A stretch of DNA of 12,466 nt from WVWW01 sp041568335 (GTDB lineage Bacteria; Acidobacteriota; Polarisedimenticolia; Polarisedimenticolales; Polarisedimenticolaceae). Positions 1 to 8,659 of this stretch are shown one piece after another; within the stretch, counting starts at the first letter, position 1, and each line of letters begins with the position of its first letter. The notes beneath the pieces were generated by a model. It had not been told where the DNA came from. It ran no database searches and saw only the letters and a program-made list of their open reading frames with translations. The stretch is taken from positions 1 to 12,466 of the forward strand of contig JBFFZZ010000066.1 in NCBI GenBank assembly GCA_041568335.1, given 5' to 3'. The position numbers were made by a program, and so were the translations under genes.

Positions 1-371
1 CCCTTGCCGGCTGGGTGATGATCGCGGGCGGCACCTGGGCGTGTGTCCGCGCCTCGGGGGCGGATGTTTCCGCGGGAACGATCCTGGTGATCCTCCCGAT
101 GTTGGTGCTGGGCGTCGCCGTGCCGACCCCCGCCGGTGCCGGCGGCTACCACGGCGCGATGAAGGCGGGGCTGGTGCTCTTCGGGGTCTCGCAGGTCACC
201 GCGGTCAGCGCCGGTTTGCTCGCGCACTTGATGATGACCGTGCCGGTCATCGTGGTCGGTGTCGTGTTGTTGTGGACGGAGAACGTCCGCTGGGGCGATC
301 TGATCGCGGCCGCCCGCCGGTTCCGCCGACTCGGCGACGAATCGGCCACCCGGCTGGAGGGGGTCTCGTGA
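1..371 (+). CDS. C-terminal part of a UPF0104 / lysylphosphatidylglycerol synthase TM-like membrane protein (5' end outside window)
   Basis: The reading frame is open from base 3 with no upstream stop, so the gene starts before the window and only about 122 C-terminal residues are seen. The piece holds two to three hydrophobic helices. Between them lies the motif VPTPAGAGGYHGAMKAG, which resembles the conserved P-x-P-x-G-x-G loop of the UPF0104 / LPG_synthase_TM family (flippase-like integral membrane proteins related to the MprF membrane domain). A short basic, cytoplasmic-looking tail rich in Arg follows the last helix. The stop TGA at 369-371 overlaps the GTG start of nrdR by four bases, so the two are probably translated from one message. 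The substrate cannot be told from this fragment. The family call rests on the motif and the helix pattern; a different polytopic family is possible. Confidence 0.7.
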   Translation, partial: LAGWVMIAGGTWACVRASGADVSAGTILVILPMLVLGVAVPTPAGAGGYHGAMKAGLVLFGVSQVTAVSAGLLAHLMMTVPVIVVGVVLLWTENVRWGDLIAAARRFRRLGDESATRLEGVS

Positions 372-826
372 ACTGTCCGTTTTGCGCCCATCCGAAGGAC
401 AAGGTGGTTGATTCGCGGGAGGCGAACAACGGCGAGGCGATCCGCCGCCGCCGCGAGTGTCTCGCCTGCGGGAAGCGCTTCACGTCCTACGAGAGGATCG
501 AGGAGATCCCCTACCTGGTGATCAAGAAGGACGGGCGCCGCGAGGCTTTCGATCGCGCCAAGCTGACCGCAGGGCTGCACACCGCCTGCGAGAAGCGCCC
601 GGTCTCGGCTAAGGCGATCGAGGCGGTGGTCGATGAGATCGAAGCGATGGTCCAGGACAGCCCCGAGCGCGAGGTCGAGGCTCAAGCGGTCGGCGAACGC
701 GTCATGGAAAGGTTGAAGGAACTCGACAAGGTGGCCTACGTGCGATTTGCCTCGGTCTACCGCCGATTCGAGGACGTGCAGGAGTTCATGTCCGAGCTAC
801 GAGATTTGTTGGAAACCCGGAAGTAG
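368..826 (+). CDS. nrdR: Transcriptional repressor NrdR
   Basis: NrdR is a nucleotide-sensing repressor that binds NrdR boxes upstream of ribonucleotide reductase genes. The predicted 152-residue protein has the family's usual length. It has an N-terminal zinc ribbon with CPFC at residues 3-6 and CLAC at 31-34, including the typical D-S-R-E stretch between them, followed by GKRFTSYER. An ATP-cone domain follows from about residue 49, with VIKKDGRREAFDRAKL visible. The GTG start at 368 was chosen because it places the first zinc cysteines at residues 3 and 6 as in the family and has GGAGG seven bases upstream. Longer in-frame extension would read through the preceding membrane gene. It overlaps that gene (GTGA) and is followed 25 bases later by hsp20. 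No ribonucleotide reductase gene lies in the window. The call is secure. Confidence 0.96.
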   Translation: MNCPFCAHPKDKVVDSREANNGEAIRRRRECLACGKRFTSYERIEEIPYLVIKKDGRREAFDRAKLTAGLHTACEKRPVSAKAIEAVVDEIEAMVQDSPEREVEAQAVGERVMERLKELDKVAYVRFASVYRRFEDVQEFMSELRDLLETRK

Positions 827-851
827 CCCGCGAGGGCCAGGGAGCGAAGCC

Positions 852-1291
852 GTGCAGAAAACGATGGGACCGTTGATGGAGATGGCGCGGATCCAGAGCG
901 AGATCAACCGCCTCTTCGACAACCTGCTGGATCTCGAGGATTCGCCGGGTGGCGCCGGCAACTGGATGCCCAACGCGGACATCCTCGAGACCGAAGACAC
1001 GCTGGTGCTCAAGGTCGAGCTCCCCGGTGTCGCCCCGGACAAGCTGCGGTTGTCCGTTCACGGCGGCAACGTGATCCTGCGTGGGGAGAAGAACCGGCCC
1101 GTGGCCGAAGGCGCGGTCGAGTTCCACGCGGCCGAGCGGCAGTTCGGCCAGTTCAAGCGGGTGATCCAGCTCGGCGTCCCCGTCAACACGCGGCAGGCGA
1201 CGGCGGAGCTGAACAACGGGCTGCTCGAGGTCCGTTTTCCCAAGGTACCCAATCGTCGCGGCGAAGAAGTGCCGATCGAGGTGACCGGCAA

Positions 1292-1295
<4 letters not shown>
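852..1295 (+). CDS. Small heat-shock protein, Hsp20 / alpha-crystallin family
   Basis: This is an ATP-independent holdase that keeps unfolding cytoplasmic proteins soluble until other chaperones or proteases act. The 147-residue product has a short N-terminal arm and an alpha-crystallin domain from about residue 40 to 133. That domain contains VELPGV at 55-60 and the signature LNNGLLEV at 120-127 (family pattern A/L-x-x-x-N-G-x-L). A C-terminal V-P-I at 140-142 matches the I-x-I/V oligomer-docking motif. The GTG start at 852 has AGGGAG seven bases before it. ATG 864 (residue 5) is a possible alternative with worse ribosome-site spacing. The stop overlaps the lon start as ATGA, which couples chaperone and protease translation. 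No CIRCE element or recognisable heat-shock promoter is visible in the 25-base gap after nrdR. Confidence 0.93.
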
Positions 1296-3703
<2,408 letters not shown>

Positions 3704-3726
3704 TCCGACAGGCCAAATCCCCACGG

Positions 3727-3759
3727 AAGGCGCGGAAATCCACCATTCCGCGCCTTTTC
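3727..3759 (+). terminator. Rho-independent terminator after lon
   Basis: There is a perfect 11-base-pair inverted repeat, AAGGCGCGGAA (3727-3737) against TTCCGCGCCTT (3746-3756), with an 8-base loop. The 3' arm runs into TTTTCT. It lies 24 bases after the lon stop and is in the right orientation to end the nrdR-hsp20-lon transcript. It also separates that cluster from the sigma-factor operon, implying a separate promoter downstream. Confidence 0.88.
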
Positions 3760-3949
3760 TGTTGCTTCCGGCGGGTCCGTCCGCGCTGGCTGGCCCCGGC
3801 CCCGGCCGGTATCATGGCCGCCCTGCCAAAAGCCTGATTCCTTTGGCTTTCTTGGCACTAGACGTGGGCCTGGGAACCGTCGTACCACCCTCGAGGTCGG
3901 AGGCCTCGACCCGAGGGGTGTGCCCTTCGGGGCGGGGCGAGTTGGAGCG
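3760..3949 (+). promoter_or_regulatory. Leader/promoter region of the sigma-factor operon, with two hairpins
   Basis: These 190 bases must hold the promoter and 5' leader of the downstream operon because a terminator lies just before them. I see no convincing -35/-10 pair. Two secondary-structure elements stand out. The first pairs TGCCAA+AAGCC (3824-3834) with GGCTT and TTGGCA (3845-3849, 3852-3857): eleven pairs, a two-base bulge and a ten-base loop. The second pairs 3888-3899 with 3907-3917 (CCCTCG, bulged A, GGTCG against CGACC, CGAGGG), giving eleven pairs and a seven-base loop. Neither is followed by a T run, so they do not look like terminators. They could be leader structures or operator dyads. 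The role is inference; the base pairing is direct. Confidence 0.4.
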
Positions 3950-4537
3950 ATGCGGGACGAGCCGCAGCTAATCCGTGACGCTTCAGCCGGCGATCGAGCG
4001 GCGTTTGACGAACTGGTTCGTCTCAAACGCGAGCGCGTGGTTCGAACGGCCTTCCAGGTCACGGGTGACCTGGACGACGCGATGGACGTGGCCCAGAGCG
4101 TCTTCATCAAGCTGTGGCAAGGGTTGGATCGTTACGACTCGCGCCGCCGCTTCGACACGTGGTTGTACAGGGTGACCGTCAATGCCGCCATCGACTTCAT
4201 TCGCGGACGCGGGCCGAAGGGCACGATCCAGCCGCTTCCCGACGATCCCACGGACACGATCGCCGAGGAGGCCATCGAGATCGAAGCGCGTCTGGATCTC
4301 GGAGCCTTGCAGAAGGCGTTCTCCCGTCTTGCCGGCGGACTCGCGCCGAAGCAACGAGCGGCGTTCGTCTTGCGCGAGATCGAAGGCCTCGAAACCTCGG
4401 AGGTGGCGCGCGTGATGGGCGTCGCCGAGTCGACCGTGCGCAACCACCTGTTCCAGGCGCGCAAGACGCTCAAGGCGGGGCTCGAGCGCGACTATCCGGA
4501 GTTCGTGCCGCGGGGCACGGGCAAGAAGGACCGATGA
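3950..4537 (+). CDS. ECF-type RNA polymerase sigma factor (sigma-70 family)
   Basis: This sigma factor would direct RNA polymerase to a specific promoter set, most simply its own operon. The 195-residue product has only the two domains of ECF sigma factors. Region 2 is at about residues 19-87 (acidic DDAMDVAQSVFIKLW and the FDTWLYRVTVNAAIDF helix). Region 4 is at about 130-178, with a helix-turn-helix from about 148 to 172 (TSEVARVMGVAESTVRNHL). ATG 3950 was chosen because the protein then begins MRDEPQLIRDASAGD, the normal ECF N-terminus. The GGAG before it is only two bases away, so the site is weak. GTG 3920 would add ten residues but starts close behind a strong hairpin. The stop overlaps the next gene, a zinc anti-sigma factor, by ATGA, a classic sigma/anti-sigma pairing. 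The specific ECF group and target promoter cannot be read here. Confidence 0.9.
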   Translation: MRDEPQLIRDASAGDRAAFDELVRLKRERVVRTAFQVTGDLDDAMDVAQSVFIKLWQGLDRYDSRRRFDTWLYRVTVNAAIDFIRGRGPKGTIQPLPDDPTDTIAEEAIEIEARLDLGALQKAFSRLAGGLAPKQRAAFVLREIEGLETSEVARVMGVAESTVRNHLFQARKTLKAGLERDYPEFVPRGTGKKDR

Positions 4538-5028
4538 GCAAGCACATCGAGCAAGCCGAGATCACCGGGTTCGACACGCTTGGCGACGATCGGCGGAACC
4601 TCGTGTTGACCCATGTCGCCGAGTGCTCTTCCTGTCGCGCCGCCTGGCTGGTCGAGGACGGATCGCGTCTGTTCTCGTTGCTGTCCCGCACGCCGATCCC
4701 CGAGCACCGGCTCGATGAGCTTTCCGCGCGCGTCAGCGCCGCGGTCAACGACCTGACACCTTCAACGGCACGCCGCCACCGCTTCCACGCCGCGGCGGTC
4801 GCGGCCTCCCTGTTGCTCGCCGCCGTGCTCGGTGGCGTCTTGTGGAACCACGAGTGGCCGTCCGAGCAGGCCGCGACGATGCACCGTATCGAGGCGTTGC
4901 CCGTGCTCGACGACGAGGTCGCCGGGATGCAGGTCGTCGAGACGCCCGGTAGAGACTCCCGGGTGCTCGACCTGAAGGTCGGCGGAACCCAGATTCTGAT
5001 GATCTTCGACGAGTCGATCGACCTATGA
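4534..5028 (+). CDS. Membrane-anchored zinc-binding anti-sigma factor (ZAS-like)
   Basis: This is the predicted cognate inhibitor of the upstream sigma factor, holding it at the inner membrane. The 164-residue product has H27-x3-C31-x2-C34, the HxxxCxxC zinc signature of ZAS/zf-HC2 anti-sigma domains. A helical stretch follows, then one hydrophobic segment at about 86-104 (AAAVAASLLLAAVLGGVLW) preceded by Arg/His residues, giving an N-in topology. The roughly 60-residue C-terminal part would be periplasmic and ends in a short beta-like segment (TQILMIFDESIDL). The domain order cytoplasmic zinc finger, single TM, extracytoplasmic sensor is standard for the family. The small sensor domain matches nothing I recognise. 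It overlaps both neighbours by ATGA, so it should be made in step with the sigma factor and with the exported protein that follows. Confidence 0.82.
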   Translation: MSKHIEQAEITGFDTLGDDRRNLVLTHVAECSSCRAAWLVEDGSRLFSLLSRTPIPEHRLDELSARVSAAVNDLTPSTARRHRFHAAAVAASLLLAAVLGGVLWNHEWPSEQAATMHRIEALPVLDDEVAGMQVVETPGRDSRVLDLKVGGTQILMIFDESIDL

Positions 5029-5753
5029 AGCGACGGTCCGCGATCGTGATCGGTGGGGTCCTCGCTGTCGCGGGCCTCGTCCTGCCGGCGATGGCCCAGG
5101 GGGACGCGGACCCGATTCGCGCCCGGACGTACCGCGTCGAGTTCAAGCCTCTGGCCGAGGCGGCCGAGCTGATCGAGCCGATGCTCACCGACGAGGGCGG
5201 CGTGATGATGCGGCCGCGGCAAAAGAGCCTCATCGTCGAGGATCGAGCCTCGGTCCTCGAACGCGTCGGGCAGGTGCTGGAGAGCTTCGATGTCCCGCCC
5301 CGTAGCGTGAAGGTCACGTTCGTGCTGTTTCTCGGCCGCGACATCCGTGAGGACCCGTCGCGCCCCGCGTCGACCGCCAGCGTTTATTCCAAGGAAGTCG
5401 GCGAGGTGATCGAGGCGCTCGCCGATGTCACGAAGTGGCACTCGTACGAGCCGCTGGGCAGCCGCTCGGTGCGCGGTCAGGAGGGCGGTGGGACCGTAGC
5501 CGACCTGTCCAGCGACTACCGTGTCTCGTTCCAGATCGACACGGTGACCCGGCGCGGCGGCGCGGAGATCGTCAAGTTCGATCGGATCGTCCTGCAACGC
5601 ATCGGCCGGGACGCGGAGGGCAACGAGACCTCGCAGTCGCTGTATGCCACGGCGGGGACGCTCAAGACCGGGATGTTGAACGTCCTGGGGGCGGCGTCGG
5701 CGCCCGGCGCCGATCGAGCCCTGTTCCTCACGATGCAGGTGGAGGCCGACTAG
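5025..5753 (+). CDS. Exported secretin-N-domain-like protein
   Basis: The function is not established. The 242-residue product starts with a signal peptide (MKRR, hydrophobic core to residue 20, A22-M-A24 cleavage motif), so a mature periplasmic or secreted protein is expected. Residues about 36-92 read like a secretin short N-domain (N1/NolW type): YRVEFKPLAEAAELIEPML, then a strand, SLIVEDRASVLERVGQVLESFDVPP, closing with the D-x-P-P turn typical of those repeats. The remaining roughly 150 residues look beta-rich and end in LTMQVEAD. No secretin pore region is present, and at 242 residues it is far too short to be a secretin. It lies between an anti-sigma factor (ATGA overlap) and pilC (2 bases), so a role in the pilus/secretion apparatus or in signalling its state to the anti-sigma factor is plausible. 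The domain call is pattern-based and should be tested by profile search. Confidence 0.6.
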   Translation: MKRRSAIVIGGVLAVAGLVLPAMAQGDADPIRARTYRVEFKPLAEAAELIEPMLTDEGGVMMRPRQKSLIVEDRASVLERVGQVLESFDVPPRSVKVTFVLFLGRDIREDPSRPASTASVYSKEVGEVIEALADVTKWHSYEPLGSRSVRGQEGGGTVADLSSDYRVSFQIDTVTRRGGAEIVKFDRIVLQRIGRDAEGNETSQSLYATAGTLKTGMLNVLGAASAPGADRALFLTMQVEAD

Positions 5754-5755
5754 CG

Positions 5756-6973
5756 ATGCCCGAGTTCGTCTGCAGGGTCGCCACCCCGTCGGGAGACGTG
5801 ATCGAGCGTTCGTACGTGTACGCCGACGAGCCGTCGTTGCGCCGCGACCTCGAGGGGCAGGACCTGATGCTCCTTTCGGTACGCCGGCAGAGCTCGCTGT
5901 TCGGCGGTCTGGGGAAGCTGTTCAAGATCCGCAACACGGTCTCCTCGCGCGATTTCCTGCTGTTCAACCAGGAGTTCTCGGCGCTGATCCGCGCCGGGCT
6001 GCCGATCGTCTCCTCGCTCGAGATCCTGCTCGAGCGGCGCAAGAACGAGACCTTCCGCAACGCGTTGCAGGACATCCGCGACCGTGTCAAGAGCGGGGAG
6101 GCGTTGTCCGAGGCGTTCGCGGCCCAGGGCGAGCTGTTCCCCCCGCTGTACGCCTCGACGCTCGCCTCGGGAGAGCGCTCCGGCGAGCTGGCCAGCGTGC
6201 TGACGCGCTTCATCGCGTACTGGCACAACCTGTTGAAGATCAAACGCACCGTCGTCTCCGCGCTGATCTACCCGGTCATCCTGATGTGCCTCGGCATCGG
6301 GCTGATCTCGCTGTTGATCTTCTTCATCCTGCCGAAGTTCAGCACCTTCCTCGAGGAGATGGGCGCCGACCTGCCGTTGATCAGCCGGATTCCGATCGGA
6401 ATCGCCGAGTTTTGCACCGCGAACTGGCAAATCATGCTGGTCGTGCTTATTAGCTTGGTGGTTGCTTTCTTTCTCTGGAGACGAACCCCGGGAGGCCGGC
6501 TCGCGCTGGACCGCTTCAAGATGCGCATCCCCCTGATCGGGACGGTCGTGCGCAACTACGCGCAGAACCGTTTCACACGGACACTGGCGACGCTGCAGGC
6601 GGGTGGCATCCCGCTCGTCTCGTCGCTCGAGCTTTCGGCCCAGGCGGTGGGCAACCGGGTCTACGAGGCCGCCCTGCTGGAGGTCGCGGAGAACGTGCGG
6701 CGCGGGCAGTCGCTGTGGGAAAGCCTCGATGAGACCGATCTGATGACCGACATCACGGTGCAGATGATCAAGGTCGGCGAGTCGACGGGGATGCTGGTCG
6801 AGATGCTGACCAACTGCTCCGATTTTGTCGATGAGGAGATAGACGCACAGCTGCAGCGGCTCGTCTCATTGGTCGAGCCGTTGATGTTGATCTTCATGGC
6901 GGTCCTCGTGGGCTTCATGTTGATGGCCGTGTACATGCCGTTGATCCAGGCCTACGGCGCAGCCCGGGCCTGA
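5756..6973 (+). CDS. pilC: Type IV pilus / type II secretion inner-membrane platform protein PilC/GspF
   Basis: This polytopic protein sits under the pilus or pseudopilus and transmits the force of the assembly ATPase. The 405-residue length is standard. Two copies of the T2SSF domain are visible, about 68-193 and 270-393. Each carries the F-x-x-x-L-A/x-L-x-x-x-G-I/L-P-x-x-x-S-L-E signature (FNQEFSALIRAGLPIVSSLE and FTRTLATLQAGGIPLVSSLE) and the later GE-S/T-G motif (GERSGEL, GESTGML). Three TM segments lie at about 166-194, 224-242 and 376-398, the classical layout. The start ATG 5756 has GGAGG ten bases upstream and follows the previous stop by two bases. The gene order platform-then-ATPase is the reverse of the common pilB-pilC order. 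I use the pil symbol for consistency with pilM-N-O downstream; gspF would be equally defensible. Confidence 0.93.
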   Translation: MPEFVCRVATPSGDVIERSYVYADEPSLRRDLEGQDLMLLSVRRQSSLFGGLGKLFKIRNTVSSRDFLLFNQEFSALIRAGLPIVSSLEILLERRKNETFRNALQDIRDRVKSGEALSEAFAAQGELFPPLYASTLASGERSGELASVLTRFIAYWHNLLKIKRTVVSALIYPVILMCLGIGLISLLIFFILPKFSTFLEEMGADLPLISRIPIGIAEFCTANWQIMLVVLISLVVAFFLWRRTPGGRLALDRFKMRIPLIGTVVRNYAQNRFTRTLATLQAGGIPLVSSLELSAQAVGNRVYEAALLEVAENVRRGQSLWESLDETDLMTDITVQMIKVGESTGMLVEMLTNCSDFVDEEIDAQLQRLVSLVEPLMLIFMAVLVGFMLMAVYMPLIQAYGAARA

Positions 6974-6988
6974 TCGCGGAGCGGGAAG

Positions 6989-8641
6989 ATGGCGGACGAA
7001 ACTCACATCACGGAGAACCCGGTCGACGCCCTCGAAGAGGTGCAGAGCCAGGAAGACGCCCTCAACGAGGAGCTCGAGACACGCCAGGTCGCCGACCGGC
7101 TGAGCCTGGAATACGTCGATCTCGAGAACTTCGAGATCGATCCCGAGCTGTTCCGTTCGATCCCGGTCGATCTGATGTTCCGCTATAACTTCGTCCCGCG
7201 ACGGCGCACCGAGACGGGCCTCGAGGTCGTCGTCTCCGACCCCACCGACGTCCTGATGATCGACGAGCTGGAGCTGCTGCTCGGCAGCACCATCGAGGTC
7301 TGCGTCGGGACGCAGACGGCGATCCAGGAGATCCTCAAAAAATCCGAGTCGTCGCAGCGCGTGCTCGAGGAGGCCACCGAGGAGTTCCGCATCCAGCTCG
7401 TGACCGAGGACGAGGCCACCGGCGAGGAAACGCTGTCGATCGACAAGATGACCGAGGGCAGCTCGCCGATCATCAAGCTGGTCGATTCGACGATCTTCAA
7501 CGCCCTGCAGCGTCGCGCCTCGGACATCCACGTCGAGACCCGAGACAAGGAAGTCGTCATCAAGTACCGCATCGACGGCGTGCTGTACCAGGCGATGGAA
7601 CCGATTGACAAGAAGTTCCACCAGACGATCATCTCGCGGATCAAGATCATGTCCGAGCTGGACATCTCCGAGAAACGTATCCCCCAGGACGGCCGCTTCA
7701 AGCTGCGGCTCAAGGGCCGCACGATCGACTTCCGCGTTTCGATCGTCCCGTCGGCCCACGGCGAGGACGCGGTGATCCGTATCCTCGACAAGGAATCGAT
7801 GTCGGAGGAGTTCGCCAGCCTCAACCTCGACATCTGCGGCTTCGAAGACCGCGACAAGATCCGGTTGCGCCGGTTCATCAAGGAGCCTTACGGGATGGTG
7901 CTCGTCACCGGACCGACGGGTTCCGGGAAGACGACGACGCTGTACGCCGCGCTGTCCGAGATTCAAAACGAAGAGGACAAGGTCATCACGATCGAAGATC
8001 CGGTCGAGTACCAGCTTCCCGGGATCACCCAGATCCCGGTCAACGAGCGCAAGGGGTTGACCTTTGCGAAAGGGTTGCGCGCGATCCTGCGCCACGATCC
8101 GGACAAGGTCATGGTCGGCGAGATCCGCGACGAGGAGACCGCGCAGATCGCGATCCAGTCGGCGATGACGGGTCACCTCGTGTTTACGACGGTTCACGCC
8201 AACAACGTCGTCGACGTGCTGGGACGATTCCTCAACATGAACGTCGAGCCGTACAACTTCGTCTCGGCGCTCAACTGCATTCTGGCCCAGCGGCTCGTGC
8301 GGTTGATCTGCGATTCGTGCAAGCGGCCGGTCAAGGCGACGCACGAGCAACTGGTGGAATCGGGGCTCGACCCCGTGCGCTACGGCGACTGGACGTTCTA
8401 CGAGGGCAAGGGCTGCATCGACTGCAACGGGACGGGCTACCGTGGCCGGACCGCGATCGCCGAATTGCTCGACATGTCGGACCGCATCCGGCAGATGATC
8501 CTCGAGCGCAAGCCCGGATCGGACATCAAGCGCGCAGCCAAGGATGAGGGCATGACGTTCCTGCGGGAGGCGGCCCTGGCCAAAGTCTTCTACGGTAAGT
8601 CGACACTCCACGAGGTCAACAAGGTCACGTTCATCGACTAG
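6989..8641 (+). CDS. pilB: Type IV pilus / type II secretion assembly ATPase PilB/GspE
   Basis: This hexameric cytoplasmic motor powers pilin or pseudopilin polymerisation. The 550-residue product has an acidic N-terminal lead, a T2SSE_N-type domain (about 40-120), then the secretion-ATPase core. Within the core, ASDIHVE is the start of the N2 domain, Walker A GPTGSGKT is at 308-315, the Asp box includes TIEDPVEYQ, Walker B is MVGEIRDEETA from 375, and the His box is GHLVFTTVHANN. A zinc-binding tetracysteine subdomain (C441, C444, C476, C479) is intact; it is found in PilB and GspE but not in the retraction ATPase PilT, so this is the assembly motor. KTTTLYAAL after Walker A is more GspE-like, leaving PilB versus GspE open. 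GGAG lies seven bases before the ATG. It sits 15 bases after pilC. Confidence 0.94.
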   Translation: MADETHITENPVDALEEVQSQEDALNEELETRQVADRLSLEYVDLENFEIDPELFRSIPVDLMFRYNFVPRRRTETGLEVVVSDPTDVLMIDELELLLGSTIEVCVGTQTAIQEILKKSESSQRVLEEATEEFRIQLVTEDEATGEETLSIDKMTEGSSPIIKLVDSTIFNALQRRASDIHVETRDKEVVIKYRIDGVLYQAMEPIDKKFHQTIISRIKIMSELDISEKRIPQDGRFKLRLKGRTIDFRVSIVPSAHGEDAVIRILDKESMSEEFASLNLDICGFEDRDKIRLRRFIKEPYGMVLVTGPTGSGKTTTLYAALSEIQNEEDKVITIEDPVEYQLPGITQIPVNERKGLTFAKGLRAILRHDPDKVMVGEIRDEETAQIAIQSAMTGHLVFTTVHANNVVDVLGRFLNMNVEPYNFVSALNCILAQRLVRLICDSCKRPVKATHEQLVESGLDPVRYGDWTFYEGKGCIDCNGTGYRGRTAIAELLDMSDRIRQMILERKPGSDIKRAAKDEGMTFLREAALAKVFYGKSTLHEVNKVTFID

Positions 8642-8659
8642 AGGCTCGAAGGGAAACGC

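Noticed and set aside
41..367. Upstream in-frame extension of nrdR
   Set aside because: It overlaps the membrane-protein gene in another frame and would displace the zinc ribbon from the N-terminus. GTG 368 has a good ribosome site.
3787..3815. TATCAT as a possible -10 box
   Set aside because: The region about 17 bases upstream reads TGGCTG, a poor -35 match. With GC-rich surroundings one hexamer is not enough to call a promoter.
3853..3868. TGGCAC resembling a sigma-54 -24 element
   Set aside because: The -12 element should be TTGC-like after five bases, but the sequence there is GTGGG. The TGGCA also forms the arm of a hairpin.
3920..3949. Upstream GTG start for the sigma factor
   Set aside because: It begins immediately after a strong hairpin and adds ten residues not typical of ECF sigma N-termini. 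ATG 3950 gives the normal start despite a tight ribosome site.
6866..8611. Long minus-strand open frame opposite pilB
   Set aside because: It is a mirror of a well-supported ATPase gene, with Leu/Asp/Arg/Val-biased translation and no motif or plausible ribosome site.
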